64,000 bases of DNA. Source: Gemmatimonadota bacterium. Its GTDB lineage: Bacteria > Gemmatimonadota > Gemmatimonadetes > Gemmatimonadales > GWC2-71-9. Positions 33,405 to 42,042 of the stretch are shown here, in pieces. Each line of letters begins with the position of its first letter. Position 1 is the stretch's first letter. The position numbers and the translations under genes were made by a program. The notes beneath the pieces were generated by a model, which had not been told where the DNA came from, ran no database searches, and saw only the letters and a program-made list of their open reading frames with translations. Location of the stretch: assembly GCA_003222115.1 (NCBI GenBank), contig QHUL01000061.1, forward strand, positions 1 to 64,000, read 5' to 3'.

Positions 33405-34015
33405 CGCGAGCCGGCGTCCTCCAGGGCGGCCGCGCGCGACGCGACCGTGTCGAGGTCGCCGCCCAACGCGTCCATTCTGCGCTGGAACGCGAGGTCGATG
33501 AGGAGCAGCCCCACCACGTAGGCGGCGAGGTTCACGCCGAATATGACCGTGAAGATGAGCGGATAGGACACCCACGGGCCGAAGTAGAGCGCGAACCGCT
33601 TCACCCCCGGGTCGAGCTTCGAGCGCTCCGCGATGCTCGTCACGAGGAGAATCGCGACGAAGGCGAGCAGCGCGAGTCGCGGCGGTACGAGCCCCACGGC
33701 CGCGAGCCCGGCGAAGATCACGGCCTCCGACGCGCGGTCGAGCCGCGTGTCGAGCCGTCGCCCCGCCGCCGACGCGAGCCGGAACTCCCTCGCGATCCCG
33801 CCGTCCAGGCCGTCCAGGACCTGCCCCAAAGCCATCAGCGCGAGCCCCGGGACGAGATGGCCGGTGGCGATCGTCGCGGCCGCGGCCGCGCTCGCCCCGA
33901 ACGCCGCCCACGTGATCTGGGCGGGCGTGATCCCGAGTCCCAGGTGCAGGAGCCGCAGCAACGGTCGGATGGCGCGGTCGAGCGCGCGCCCGAGCGCGGG
34001 GGCGAACTCATACAT
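33401..34015 (-). CDS. CDP-alcohol phosphotransferase (small, second of the operon)
   Basis: A 204-residue integral-membrane enzyme of the CDP-alcohol phosphotransferase family. The active-site motif D-x2-DG-x2-AR...G-x3-D-x3-D is present as DGLDGGIAR followed by GRRLDTRLD. It joins a phospho-alcohol from CDP-alcohol to another alcohol. Which partner is activated cannot be told from this sequence. It is the last gene of the ten-gene head-group operon. Its start overlaps the preceding gene by 8 bases. A phosphatidylinositol-phosphate-synthase-like role would fit with the Aur1-like gene next door. Confidence 0.88.
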   Translation of the reverse strand: MYEFAPALGRALDRAIRPLLRLLHLGLGITPAQITWAAFGASAAAAATIATGHLVPGLALMALGQVLDGLDGGIAREFRLASAAGRRLDTRLDRASEAVIFAGLAAVGLVPPRLALLAFVAILLVTSIAERSKLDPGVKRFALYFGPWVSYPLIFTVIFGVNLAAYVVGLLLIDLAFQRRMDALGGDLDTVASRAAALEDAGSR

Positions 34016-34451
34016 GGCGGCGCGACCACCATATCAGGGCGTTCAGGACGACGAGCGCCGCGACCAGGACCCCTTCTTTCACCTTGTCCGGTATGCCCGT
34101 GAGCCAGCCGCGGGTCACCCAGCGCGAGTACGGGTAGAGCGGCATCTTCTCGAATCGCACGCTGTAGTCCATCGCCGCGTGGATCGCGAAGAAGAGCACC
34201 GGCACGATCGAGTGCAGCAGCAGCGCGAGCGGGATGATCCACAGGAGCGCCACCGGCTCCTGCAGCGAGGAGCGCCAGTAGTAGCCGCGCCGGTCCCGCA
34301 GGCCGACGTGCTTCAGGTAGTAGGGCGCCTTGATCGCGTGGTCCACGTCCACGCCGACGCCGAAGGCGTACGCGAGCGCCGCCTCACGGCCGTGCAGCTG
34401 CATCGCCTGGACCCCGAGGGTCGTGGCGAGGATGTGGGTGACGATCGTCAT
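34008..34451 (-). CDS. Small membrane protein of YdjM/DUF457-like metal-hydrolase type
   Basis: A 147-residue membrane protein with three to four helices and conserved His and Asp clusters: [10 protein letters not shown] at the start, [33 protein letters not shown]. The pattern of metal ligands in membrane helices resembles YdjM/DUF457-type proteins. The reaction is unknown. It lies between the LPG_synthase_TM protein (1-base gap) and a CDP-alcohol phosphotransferase (8-base overlap), so a role in lipid processing is likely by context only. Confidence 0.6.
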   Translation of the reverse strand: MTIVTHILATTLGVQAMQLHGREAALAYAFGVGVDVDHAIKAPYYLKHVGLRDRRGYYWRSSLQEPVALLWIIPLALLLHSIVPVLFFAIHAAMDYSVRFEKMPLYPYSRWVTRGWLTGIPDKVKEGVLVAALVVLNALIWWSRRHV

Positions 34452-34452
34452 T

Positions 34453-35445
34453 TCAGGCGCGCTGGGGAGCCGCGCGGCGCCCGGCCAGCCACACGAGCGC
34501 CAATCCGGCGCCGATCCATACGACGTCCCGCAGGCGGGCCACGATCGCGGTATAGACGCCGAGCGCGGGGTCGAGTCCCAGGAGCCGGAACAGCAGATAG
34601 AGCGAGCCCTCCTTCGTCCCCACCTCGAACGGCACCACGAACAGCGCGTTGAGGATCAAGGACGACAGCCCACCGACGAGGTAGGCCGTCAGGTAACCCG
34701 CGCTCACGCCGACGCTGAGGAAGATCAGCCAGTATTCGCCCATGAAGATGCAGCGGCCCAGATACTCGAAACCGAGCGCCGCGAAGAAGCGCCGGCGATC
34801 GCGGTGATAGAACTGCGCGATCTGCTCGTCCATCTGCACGAGCAGCTCGCGCCGCGGCTCGAGCGCGCGGGCCAATCGCTTGAGGAGCGGCAGGCCATGC
34901 AACACGTCCAGCAGCTTTTCCAGGAGCCCCCGGCGATGCGCCGACAGGAGCAGCAGCGTGAGCCCCACGAGCACGACGGCGGCCGCGAGCAGGACCGCGA
35001 CCGTCACGGGCTCGTGCGGGAGGAGCAGCAGGCCCAGCGCCAGCGCCGTCAGCCAGCTCAACACCATCGCGAGCGTGTGGAGCATCTGGTAGCAGATGAC
35101 GGACCCCGCCGCGCGGCGCACGCCGAGCCAGGGCGACGCAGCCGCGATCTTGAACGGCTCGCCCCCGACGTTCACCATGGGGGTCACGAAGTTGAGCGCG
35201 AACCCCGACACCGTGATGGCGTAGGTGCGCCAGAACGGGGGCCGGCTGGGCTCGTCGGCCATCATCAGCCACCAGGCCCGCGCGTTGCACACGTACACGA
35301 GCCCGTAGAGGGAGAGGATCGGCACGAACATCCAGCCGGTCCGCTGCGCGTCCGCGACCAAGCGGCCCACGCCGATCCGCGTGACGAGATACGCGAACAC
35401 GGCCGACCCGCCGAGGAACAGCAGCAGCTGCACCCGGCGGCTCAC
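34453..35445 (-). CDS. LPG_synthase_TM (UPF0104/AglD-like) membrane protein
   Basis: A 330-residue polytopic protein with about eight helices, of the lysylphosphatidylglycerol synthase transmembrane region family. Characteristic features are the early AWWLMM segment, the FVTPMVNVGGEPFKI stretch (about residues 85-100), and LFVVPFEVGTKEGSLYLL near the C-terminus. Family members move or modify lipids across the membrane. The soluble lysyl-transfer domain of MprF is absent. The GTG start overlaps the oxidoreductase stop (GTGA). In this operon it is a good candidate flippase for the finished lipid or its precursor. Confidence 0.85.
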   Translation of the reverse strand: MSRRVQLLLFLGGSAVFAYLVTRIGVGRLVADAQRTGWMFVPILSLYGLVYVCNARAWWLMMADEPSRPPFWRTYAITVSGFALNFVTPMVNVGGEPFKIAAASPWLGVRRAAGSVICYQMLHTLAMVLSWLTALALGLLLLPHEPVTVAVLLAAAVVLVGLTLLLLSAHRRGLLEKLLDVLHGLPLLKRLARALEPRRELLVQMDEQIAQFYHRDRRRFFAALGFEYLGRCIFMGEYWLIFLSVGVSAGYLTAYLVGGLSSLILNALFVVPFEVGTKEGSLYLLFRLLGLDPALGVYTAIVARLRDVVWIGAGLALVWLAGRRAAPQRA

Positions 35446-36485
35446 GCCCCGTCCGGGATGGGCAGTCTGACGCCGCGCTCGGCGGCCTGGTAGGCGACTT
35501 CCAGCACGGCCGCGACGCGCTGGATGTCCTGGAGGTACGGATCGGCGGCGCCCGAGTCCATCGCCGTCACGAAGGTCGCGAACAGCCCGGCGAACCAGCG
35601 CTGGTAGGAGGCCTTGTCGAGCTGGGCTGAGTAATCGATGCGCTCGGACCGACCATCCGCATCGAGCCGCAGCTCCCCACCCACCCAGGCGATCGTGCCC
35701 CGCTCGCCGATGAAGCGCACGAGATTCTCCCGACTGCGGGCCGCCCACGTGAAGAACATCGTGATGAGGCGGTCGGGATACTCGAGCAGCACGCTGGCCG
35801 TGTCCTCGACCTCGTAGCGGTGATGCCGCAGCCGCCCCGTCCACGCGCTCACGGCGCGCGGCAACCCGGCGACGTCGAGGGCCTGGTATACGAGATGCGT
35901 GCCGTGGTCGACGAGCACGCCGCCCCGGCCCTCGTCCCGCGTCACGCGCCACGGCGTCTCCCCGCCCTGAGCGCGGGCTCCCGGATCGGCGAGCAGCCGG
36001 TGCACGGACAGCTCGGCCAGATGCCAGTGGCCGATCGCGCCCTCGCGCAGCCAATCCTTGATCCGCCGCCACACGGGGTTGAAGCGGTACTGATGGCACG
36101 GCACGACGACCCGGCCGCGCTGCCGCGCCGCGTCGCCGATGCGCACCGCTTCGGAGCGCGTCAACGCGACCGGCTTCTCGCACAGGACGTGATAGCCCCG
36201 CTCCAGCCCCCACAGGGTGAGCCCGACGTGGGACGCCGTCGGAGTGCAGATGTCGATGAAGTCGACGGGCCCGAGCTCCGCGACCTGGTCCTGCCGCTCC
36301 AGCAGGCGGATCCCGTCCGCGGGCTCCACATCGCGCGCGCCGTCGACCAGACCGACGATCTCCACGCGCTCGCGCACGCCGGGCGCCTCCAGGAACGCCG
36401 GCAGATGGGCCGAGCGGGCGATGCCGCCCGACCCGAAGATCACACCCCGGTAGCGGCGAAGCTCAGGAGACGGGGGCGTAGGCAT
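35442..36485 (-). CDS. Gfo/Idh/MocA-family NAD(P)-dependent oxidoreductase
   Basis: A 347-residue sugar or cyclitol dehydrogenase-like enzyme. The Rossmann motif VIFGSGGIARSAHLPAF is at residues 15-31. The family EKP motif is in VLCEKPVALTRSEA (about 105), and the catalytic His is probably in VDHGTHLVYQ (about 197). Members oxidise or reduce hydroxyl groups of sugars and inositols; inositol 2-dehydrogenase is one example. It overlaps the CDP-alcohol phosphotransferase gene by 23 bases. Together with the class III aminotransferase it could make an amino sugar or aminocyclitol. The substrate is inferred. Confidence 0.87.
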   Translation of the reverse strand: MPTPPSPELRRYRGVIFGSGGIARSAHLPAFLEAPGVRERVEIVGLVDGARDVEPADGIRLLERQDQVAELGPVDFIDICTPTASHVGLTLWGLERGYHVLCEKPVALTRSEAVRIGDAARQRGRVVVPCHQYRFNPVWRRIKDWLREGAIGHWHLAELSVHRLLADPGARAQGGETPWRVTRDEGRGGVLVDHGTHLVYQALDVAGLPRAVSAWTGRLRHHRYEVEDTASVLLEYPDRLITMFFTWAARSRENLVRFIGERGTIAWVGGELRLDADGRSERIDYSAQLDKASYQRWFAGLFATFVTAMDSGAADPYLQDIQRVAAVLEVAYQAAERGVRLPIPDGA

Positions 36486-37365
36486 CGCGCTGGCTGTCGA
36501 GGAGCTCGCCCAGTGCCGTCGCGTTCCACTCGTGGAGCAGCACGAGGACCACGAGCAGCAGGCTCATCGGCCCGGCGACCGTCCAGAGGTAGGCGGCGAT
36601 GTGCCCCGAGAGGCCCGCCACGCCCAGCAGCACGAAGCGGATGTTCTGTCCCAGCCAACTGCACAGCGGGAGCAGGAGCTGCTGCCGCTCGCTGTACTCG
36701 GCACGGAACCCCTCCGGCACTCTCACCTGGCGCAGCTGCCGGATCAGGCGGACGGTGCGGGGAAACAGCTGCGACTGCCGCACGACGTAGTCGCGATACA
36801 CCCGGGCGCCGAACCGCTCCAGCAGCGTTCCGGCAGCGGGCCGCTCCAGGTCCTCGGGCAGGTCGAGCTCGCCCCGGTCACCGACGCCGATCCGCAGGAA
36901 CGCGTTCCGCACGAAGTCCACGGCGGCGCTCTGAAACGTGTGGGCGAGCCCCGCGAACGCCACGAGCAGCACCGCCCCGGGCCACCACCAGCCGCCGTGA
37001 ATCAGCCGGTACAGCAGGTGGAAGTACAGGTTGATGAACCGGACGTTGTCGCCGATCCCGTCGAGCGCCCGACCGAACCGGGTCGAGGTGCCCCGCAGTC
37101 GGGCGAGCTGGCCGTCCGCGGAGTCGAAGACGTCCGACACGATGAACAGCACGACCCCGATGAGGTCGGTCCAGCGGTCGCGGTAGGCGAACAGGTGCCC
37201 GGCCACGAGTCCGATCAGGATCGACCACAACGTCACCTGATCGGGCGAGATCCCCGTGGGATAGAGCGCCCGCGCGATGCGGATCCCGATGGGCCGGAAG
37301 AACCGCAGATCGGCCCACTCCTCAACCGCCTGCCCCTTATGCGAGAGGTCGTTCTGCGGCTTCAC
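36463..37365 (-). CDS. CDP-alcohol phosphotransferase (large, first of the operon)
   Basis: A 300-residue membrane enzyme. The active-site motif is DSADGQLAR then GRALDGIGD (about residues 90-120), as in the CDP-alcohol phosphotransferase family. The N-terminal RFFRPIGIRIARALYPTGIS precedes the first helices. It has an extra C-terminal region of about 120 residues compared with small members, which fits the sub-group acting on bulky head groups. The GTG at 37365 has AGGAGG eight bases upstream, within the aminotransferase gene that it overlaps by 29 bases. It is one of two such enzymes in this operon, so two different alcohol transfers may occur. Confidence 0.9.
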   Translation of the reverse strand: MKPQNDLSHKGQAVEEWADLRFFRPIGIRIARALYPTGISPDQVTLWSILIGLVAGHLFAYRDRWTDLIGVVLFIVSDVFDSADGQLARLRGTSTRFGRALDGIGDNVRFINLYFHLLYRLIHGGWWWPGAVLLVAFAGLAHTFQSAAVDFVRNAFLRIGVGDRGELDLPEDLERPAAGTLLERFGARVYRDYVVRQSQLFPRTVRLIRQLRQVRVPEGFRAEYSERQQLLLPLCSWLGQNIRFVLLGVAGLSGHIAAYLWTVAGPMSLLLVVLVLLHEWNATALGELLDSQRDAYAPVS

Positions 37366-38671
37366 CGAGCACCTCCTTCAGGATCGCGAGGGCCGTCATC
37401 GCCTGGTCCTCGGAGATCACGAGCGGGGGGTTGATGCGCACCTCGGGGTTGTAGATCATCGCGAGCACCCCGCGCGCGAGCAGGGCGTCGAAGATCCGCC
37501 GCGTGGCCTTCTTGGTGAGCAGCTGCCGCGTCCCCGGGACGACGAGATCCATGCCGATCATGAGGCCCCGGCCGCGCACGTCGGACACGATCGGCAGGTC
37601 GCGCTCCCACGACTTCATCTCGGCGAGCATCCGCTCCCCTACCCGGCGCGCGTGCTCCACCAGCCCGTCTTCGAGGATCGTCTCGACCGTGATCCGCGCC
37701 GCCGCAGCCGCAAGCGGGTTGCCGCCGTAGCTCGACGAGCTGCCGCTCGGGTTCGCGAACGGCTTGGCGAACGCGATCTCTTCGCGGATGATGAGCCCGC
37801 TCATCGGGAAGCCCCCGCCGAAGCCCTTGCCGACGGTGAGCACGTCCGGTACGACCTGCTCGTGCTCGATGGCGAACATCTTCCCGGTCCGGCCGAAGCC
37901 CGTCAGCATCTCGTCGCAGATGAGGAGCGCCCCGACCTCGTCGGCGAGGTGGCGCAGCATGCGCAGGTAGCCGGGCGGGGGCACGACGTTGCCCGCGGTC
38001 CCCTGGATCGGCTCCACGATGATCGCGGCGACGTCGTGCGTCGTCTCGATCTCGATCTTTTTGCGTAAGAACTCCACGCAGTGCCACTCGCACGACGGGA
38101 ACGTCTTGTCGAACACGCAGCGCGCGCACGCGGCGTACGGGCTCAGGTACGTGCCCGGCATGAGCGGCCCGAGTGCGTGCTTGAAGTTCGAGCCCAGCAC
38201 CGGAAGCACCCCCCCGGTCTTGCCGTGGAACCCGCCCCAGAAGCCGATGACCTCGGTGTGGCCGGTGCGGGACTTCGCGAGCCGCACGGCCGCCTCCACC
38301 GCTTCGGCGCCGCTCGAATAGAGCTGCGTGCGGTTGAGGTCGCCGGGGGCGAGCTCCGCGAGCAGCTTGACGAGGGCCGCGCGGTGCTCCGTCGTGAAGC
38401 TCCCCACGTGGACGCGGGCGAGCTGGCGCCCCATCGCCTGCACGTACTTGGGGTGCGCGTAGCCGAGGCTCGCCACGCCGACGCCGGCGAGGAGGTCGAT
38501 GTAGCGATTCCCGTCGACGTCATACAGGACCGCACCTTCCCCGCGCTCAATGCACAGCTGGCTGAAGAGGGCGACGCTCTGCATTCCCGGAGCCAAGTAG
38601 CGGGCCTCGGCGTCGAAGGCGGCCTTGGACTTGGGACCGGGGATGTGGATACCGCGCTGCGCTTCGATCAC
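37337..38671 (-). CDS. Class III PLP aminotransferase
   Basis: A 444-residue fold-type I aminotransferase (omega-aminotransferase group). PLP motifs are SSGAEAVEAAVRLA (about 118), ICDEMLTGFGRTG (about 255) and the lysine in LTVGKGFGGGFPMSG (about 282). A four-Cys insertion (CARCVFDKTFPSCEWHC, about 180) is similar to one known in a sub-group of this family. It moves an amino group onto an aldehyde or ketone. Beside a Gfo/Idh dehydrogenase the likely job is amination of an oxidised sugar or cyclitol. Its start overlaps the ATP-grasp stop (ATGA). Confidence 0.88.
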   Translation of the reverse strand: MIEAQRGIHIPGPKSKAAFDAEARYLAPGMQSVALFSQLCIERGEGAVLYDVDGNRYIDLLAGVGVASLGYAHPKYVQAMGRQLARVHVGSFTTEHRAALVKLLAELAPGDLNRTQLYSSGAEAVEAAVRLAKSRTGHTEVIGFWGGFHGKTGGVLPVLGSNFKHALGPLMPGTYLSPYAACARCVFDKTFPSCEWHCVEFLRKKIEIETTHDVAAIIVEPIQGTAGNVVPPPGYLRMLRHLADEVGALLICDEMLTGFGRTGKMFAIEHEQVVPDVLTVGKGFGGGFPMSGLIIREEIAFAKPFANPSGSSSSYGGNPLAAAAARITVETILEDGLVEHARRVGERMLAEMKSWERDLPIVSDVRGRGLMIGMDLVVPGTRQLLTKKATRRIFDALLARGVLAMIYNPEVRINPPLVISEDQAMTALAILKEVLGEAAERPLA

Positions 38672-39513
38672 GGGTGCGTCCTGCGCTCCATTCGGTCCTG
38701 GATGTATTCGGCGATCGCGCCCGCCGCCGCGTCGCGGAACGGCGCGAAACTCGGCCAGTCGTTGATGTCAATCAGCACCGGGCGGTCCGGCACCGGAAAC
38801 GCCACGTCCCCGCCGAACACCTCGAGCCCGAGGCGCTCCGCCGCGTCAAAGGCCACCGCCTGGAGCGCGGTCTCGTCGATCGGAGGCCGCTCGCCCGCGA
38901 AACCCGCCTCTGCTGCGTACCAGCGGAAGAAGCGCCCATAGGCGACGCCGTAGAACTTCACGATCGGCCCCGGAATGTGCTCCTGGAGGGCCACCCAGGG
39001 AATGCCCCGCGCCGCGAACGCGGCGACCGCGGTCCCGAGTCGCTCGAGCGGCACGGCAACGACGTCCTCCGGCCGCTCGGCGTGGACGTCCCCCCGCTTC
39101 ACCCAGACCTTGGCCTGCTGCGTACCGAGGACCCCGAGTTGGTGGGGCGGCGGCAGCGGCGCGGCGCTGGAATGGATGATCGTCCGGGGGAAGGCCAGTC
39201 CCCCCGCGCCGAGGCTCTTGACGAGGCGGTGGCGGTGGCAGTTCAGCGCGGACGACGGCCGGTTCACGACGACCGCCCCGTCAGACTCGAGCGGCATCAG
39301 CTGCTCGGCCGCCAGCGAGCCCTGGCACATGTTGAGGTACAGCTCCGCCGCCGGCAGGCGCCCTTGCTCGACGTCGAGCTCCGTGGTCCTGGTCGCGTCC
39401 CAGCCGCGGCCCGTCAGTCGCGCTACCGTCGCGTCCAGAATCGCGGTGTCGTTCACCCGATGCTGCAGCGGCGAGTACGCGGGGCTCCGGTAGATCGCGA
39501 CCAGCTGTGGCAC
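38668..39513 (-). CDS. ATP-grasp enzyme (RimK / inositol-phosphate-kinase-like)
   Basis: A 281-residue ATP-grasp protein. ATP-binding strands are seen at AKVWVKRGDVHAE (about 135) and WVALQEHIPGPIVKFYG (about 170). The metal-binding end is GGDVAFPVPDRPVLIDINDW (about 240-260), where the IDIN motif matches both RimK-type amino-acid ligases and ITPK-type inositol phosphate kinases. It could add an amino acid to an amine made by the aminotransferase, or phosphorylate an inositol-like ring. I cannot choose between them. It starts with GTG, 13 bases after the nucleotidyltransferase gene. Confidence 0.75.
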   Translation of the reverse strand: MPQLVAIYRSPAYSPLQHRVNDTAILDATVARLTGRGWDATRTTELDVEQGRLPAAELYLNMCQGSLAAEQLMPLESDGAVVVNRPSSALNCHRHRLVKSLGAGGLAFPRTIIHSSAAPLPPPHQLGVLGTQQAKVWVKRGDVHAERPEDVVAVPLERLGTAVAAFAARGIPWVALQEHIPGPIVKFYGVAYGRFFRWYAAEAGFAGERPPIDETALQAVAFDAAERLGLEVFGGDVAFPVPDRPVLIDINDWPSFAPFRDAAAGAIAEYIQDRMERRTHP

Positions 39514-39526
39514 GAGACGTGGCCTC

Positions 39527-40252
39527 TCAGACTGCGGGTTCTGAAGCGTCGGGTGCGGTCAGCCAGGCGTTGGCGACCTGCAAATCGGAAGGGCGGTCGA
39601 TATCGATGATGCGCGCCACCTCGACCGTGGCAACCCGGGCTCCGCCGGCGACGAACGCCTGCAGGAACCCGCGCATCCGCTCGAGACCTCGACCCACCGC
39701 TCCGGCGACGGCGCGGCGCGCCTCGATGCCGAGACCGTAAACTCCGCCCGTAACGCACACGGGAGCGACCGGCTCGTCGCTAATCTTGCGGACGAGCCCT
39801 CCCGCGTGCCGGCCTACGTACACTGGAGACTCGTCGTCCACGAAGGAGGTCACGGCCACGACCGCGTCCGCCCCCTCCGCCAACCGCGCTTCGGTCTGGC
39901 GGTACACCTCCGCCCAATCGCGCCACCGCATCACCGTGTCCACCATGCTGCAGAACACCGGGCCCGGAGGCACACCCGGCAGCGTCTCGGCCAGCGTGTG
40001 GAGGGACGAGGGCGTCCGGCAGGGCATGACCTTAAGAGGTGCCCGAAACCGGCGCGCGTCCAGTAAGGGGGCAACGGCGGCCAGGTCCGCGCGAATCGCA
40101 CAAGTGAGTGAATCGCACCCGAGCGCGTCGAGCGTCTCGAGCAGCCTGAGGAGCTGCGGCTTCCCGGCCACCTCCACGAGCGGCTTGGGAACCACGATCC
40201 CACCGGCGGCGAGCCGGGCGCCCTCGCCCCCGGCGAGAATCAGCCCGTGCAT
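39527..40252 (-). CDS. Sugar-phosphate/alcohol-phosphate nucleotidyltransferase
   Basis: A 241-residue NTP-transferase (GT-A-like). The signature loop is LILAGGEGARL (residues 4-14) with PKPLVEVAGKP (about 23-33), and the metal-binding Asp is in CSMVDTVMRW. The C-terminus (IIDIDRPSDLQVANAWL) is typical of MobA/GalU-like proteins that make CDP-, GDP- or UDP-alcohols. In this operon it probably activates a phosphorylated alcohol as a CDP derivative for one of the CDP-alcohol phosphotransferases. An inositol-1-phosphate cytidylyltransferase role is possible. It lies 3 bases after the HAD gene. Confidence 0.85.
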   Translation of the reverse strand: MHGLILAGGEGARLAAGGIVVPKPLVEVAGKPQLLRLLETLDALGCDSLTCAIRADLAAVAPLLDARRFRAPLKVMPCRTPSSLHTLAETLPGVPPGPVFCSMVDTVMRWRDWAEVYRQTEARLAEGADAVVAVTSFVDDESPVYVGRHAGGLVRKISDEPVAPVCVTGGVYGLGIEARRAVAGAVGRGLERMRGFLQAFVAGGARVATVEVARIIDIDRPSDLQVANAWLTAPDASEPAV

Positions 40253-40255
40253 GCT

Positions 40256-40915
40256 CTAACCCAGGATCCGTTCCAGCTCCGGGAGCCGTCCGATGCGCGC
40301 GCTCGGCACGCACCCCACCGGCGCCGCGCGCTGCGGCGGCGCGAGCCAGCAGGTTCGCAGCCCGAGCCCCTGGGCCGGCCGAATGTCCGCCTCGAAGTTG
40401 TCCCCGACCATCCAGGCGCCCTCCGGTGCCGCGCCCAGCGCCGCCAACGTGTCGCGGAAGATGCGCTCGTCCGGCTTCGCGCTCCCGAGCACGGCCGAGT
40501 CGCTCGTCACGGCAAACAGCGCGAGCAGCTCCAGCTCCTCGAGACAGGGCCGCAGGTTCCCCGTGAAGTTGGAGACGACCCCCAGCCGATAACGGCGCGC
40601 GAGGCGCTGCAGCATCGGCCGGTTGCGGTTCACGACCGCCACCGCGTCGGCGTGAAACCGCGCGGCCACGCGTCGCGCGTCGAAGCGCTCCGCTGCCGGT
40701 AGCAGATCGCGCAGCAGGGCCGCCTGCGCTTCGACGGTCGCCCGGAAGCCAAGGCGCTCGATCCCGGAGAGGCGGCCCAGCGCGCGGTCGGACTCCTTGT
40801 AGATCGGCTCGAACGTCGCGTAATCGAGGGCGCCGCCCCCCTCGACATACGCCGCATGGAAGCGCGGTCCCCAGTTCACGCCGTCGGCCTCCAGGGTGCC
40901 GCCGAAATCGAACAA
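40256..40915 (-). CDS. HAD-superfamily phosphatase
   Basis: A 219-residue haloacid-dehalogenase-like hydrolase. Motif I is FDFGGTLE, with a Gly where most active phosphatases have the second Asp (DxD), a known sub-type. Motif II is VVSNFTGN, motif III is AKPDERIF, and motif IV is GDNFEADIRPAQ. An in-frame CTG at 40933, overlapping the previous stop (CTGA), would add SLKAV and complete the first beta strand, so the true start may be there rather than the TTG at 40915. It may dephosphorylate an intermediate of the head-group pathway. Confidence 0.85.
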   Translation of the reverse strand: MFDFGGTLEADGVNWGPRFHAAYVEGGGALDYATFEPIYKESDRALGRLSGIERLGFRATVEAQAALLRDLLPAAERFDARRVAARFHADAVAVVNRNRPMLQRLARRYRLGVVSNFTGNLRPCLEELELLALFAVTSDSAVLGSAKPDERIFRDTLAALGAAPEGAWMVGDNFEADIRPAQGLGLRTCWLAPPQRAAPVGCVPSARIGRLPELERILG

Positions 40916-40929
40916 GACTGCTTTGAGGC

Positions 40930-41979
40930 TCAGTGGTGACTCATCGCATGGTGCATGTTCATGTCGTGCTCACTCCCGATCAGTCGCATGGCGTGACGGA
41001 GGTCCTGCTGATAGAGCGAGTCCGCCGGGTTCGCGGCCGGCCAGGTCACGCGCCGGTCCGGCACGAAGATGCCCGCCACCACCCCCATGCCGCCATCCGG
41101 AATCACCGCGCCGCTGGGGTTGTTGTAATAGACCGTGACGCGATAGCGGTGCTCGGGCACGATGCGGACGCCGAGCCGCCTCCAGCGGTACAACCGACCG
41201 ACGGGGACGCCGACCACCTCCCCACTCGAGTCCGTCAGCGGCGCCGCCCGATAGATCACCTCGCCGGTCGTAGCGTCGGCGAACTCGATGGCCTCGGCGA
41301 GATCGTGGACGTGGCCGCCAATCGCCACGACCGTGCCCGCCACCGCGGGGCTCCCTTCGTACGACTTGGACCACCGGCCTCGTGGGAGGTCGAACGACTT
41401 GTCGCCCACCGGAAAGGCCACGTCCAGCTGCCAGGGGAACACCCGGAAGAAGGGCCAGGGCCTGCCGTCCGGCACGTAGGGCAGCACGAGCCGCACGCGC
41501 GCGCCGCGGTAGGCCACGGGCGTCGGGTTCTCGACCATCGCGCTCGCGAGCACCCGGGATCCGCGCTCGAGCGGCAAGCCGAACAGGAGCCACGGCAGCC
41601 GCTGTTCCCCGGTCTCCTTTCCGGCGGCGACGAGTCGCCGCGAGATCGGGAGGAACAGCTCGCGATGGTCCGGGTCGATCAGATTGAAGTGATGCACGAT
41701 CTCCGGAGGCAGCAGACGGCCGTCCGCGTCCACGACCTCGACGTGGAAGCCGTAGATCCACCCGCCCGCCGGCACTTGCAGGATCGCGACGGGCGGCTGG
41801 GCCACCTGGTGATGCGAGGCGTGGGCGGGCAGGTCCACAGGCGCGAGCTCGATGATCATCGCGCCCCGGCGCGCATCGGCGATCATGCGCGCGCCGGCAT
41901 CGGCCGGCCGGGGGGCGGGCCCGCCCGGCGTGCCCAGCGCGAGGATGCAGCCGAGGGGCCCCATGAAGCGGATGTTCAC
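40930..41979 (-). CDS. Secreted protein, SURNod19-like
   Basis: A 349-residue protein that I recognise only weakly. The N-terminal 30 residues could be a signal (GPLGCILALGTPGG). The body has His-rich and beta-strand segments such as GGWIYGFHVEVVDADG, GHVHDLAEAIEF and VTVYYNNPSGAVIPDGGMG, which recall the Stress-up-regulated Nod19 family and copper-type monooxygenase folds. It ends MHHAMSHH. Function is unknown. It is the first gene of the head-group operon and overlaps the HAD gene. Starts at 41979 (GTG) or 41964 (ATG) are both possible. Confidence 0.6.
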   Translation of the reverse strand: MNIRFMGPLGCILALGTPGGPAPRPADAGARMIADARRGAMIIELAPVDLPAHASHHQVAQPPVAILQVPAGGWIYGFHVEVVDADGRLLPPEIVHHFNLIDPDHRELFLPISRRLVAAGKETGEQRLPWLLFGLPLERGSRVLASAMVENPTPVAYRGARVRLVLPYVPDGRPWPFFRVFPWQLDVAFPVGDKSFDLPRGRWSKSYEGSPAVAGTVVAIGGHVHDLAEAIEFADATTGEVIYRAAPLTDSSGEVVGVPVGRLYRWRRLGVRIVPEHRYRVTVYYNNPSGAVIPDGGMGVVAGIFVPDRRVTWPAANPADSLYQQDLRHAMRLIGSEHDMNMHHAMSHH

Positions 41980-41987
41980 AGCGGCGA

Positions 41988-42017
41988 ATTGTAACGGGGC
42001 TCGCGCGACCCGGACAA
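41988..42017 (-). promoter_or_regulatory. Promoter candidate of the ten-gene head-group operon
   Basis: TTGTCC (42012-42017) and TACAAT (41988-41993) on the minus strand are spaced by 18 bases. The TACAAT is 8 bases before the GTG at 41979, which suggests a nearly leaderless transcript or use of the ATG at 41964. Confidence 0.55.
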
Positions 42018-42042
42018 GGCGCGTGCGCCTCGGGATGCGCCG

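Noticed and set aside
37337-38671. The four-Cys stretch of the class III aminotransferase as a new zinc ribbon
   Set aside because: Similar Cys-rich insertions occur in a known sub-group of this aminotransferase family, so it is not novel on its own.
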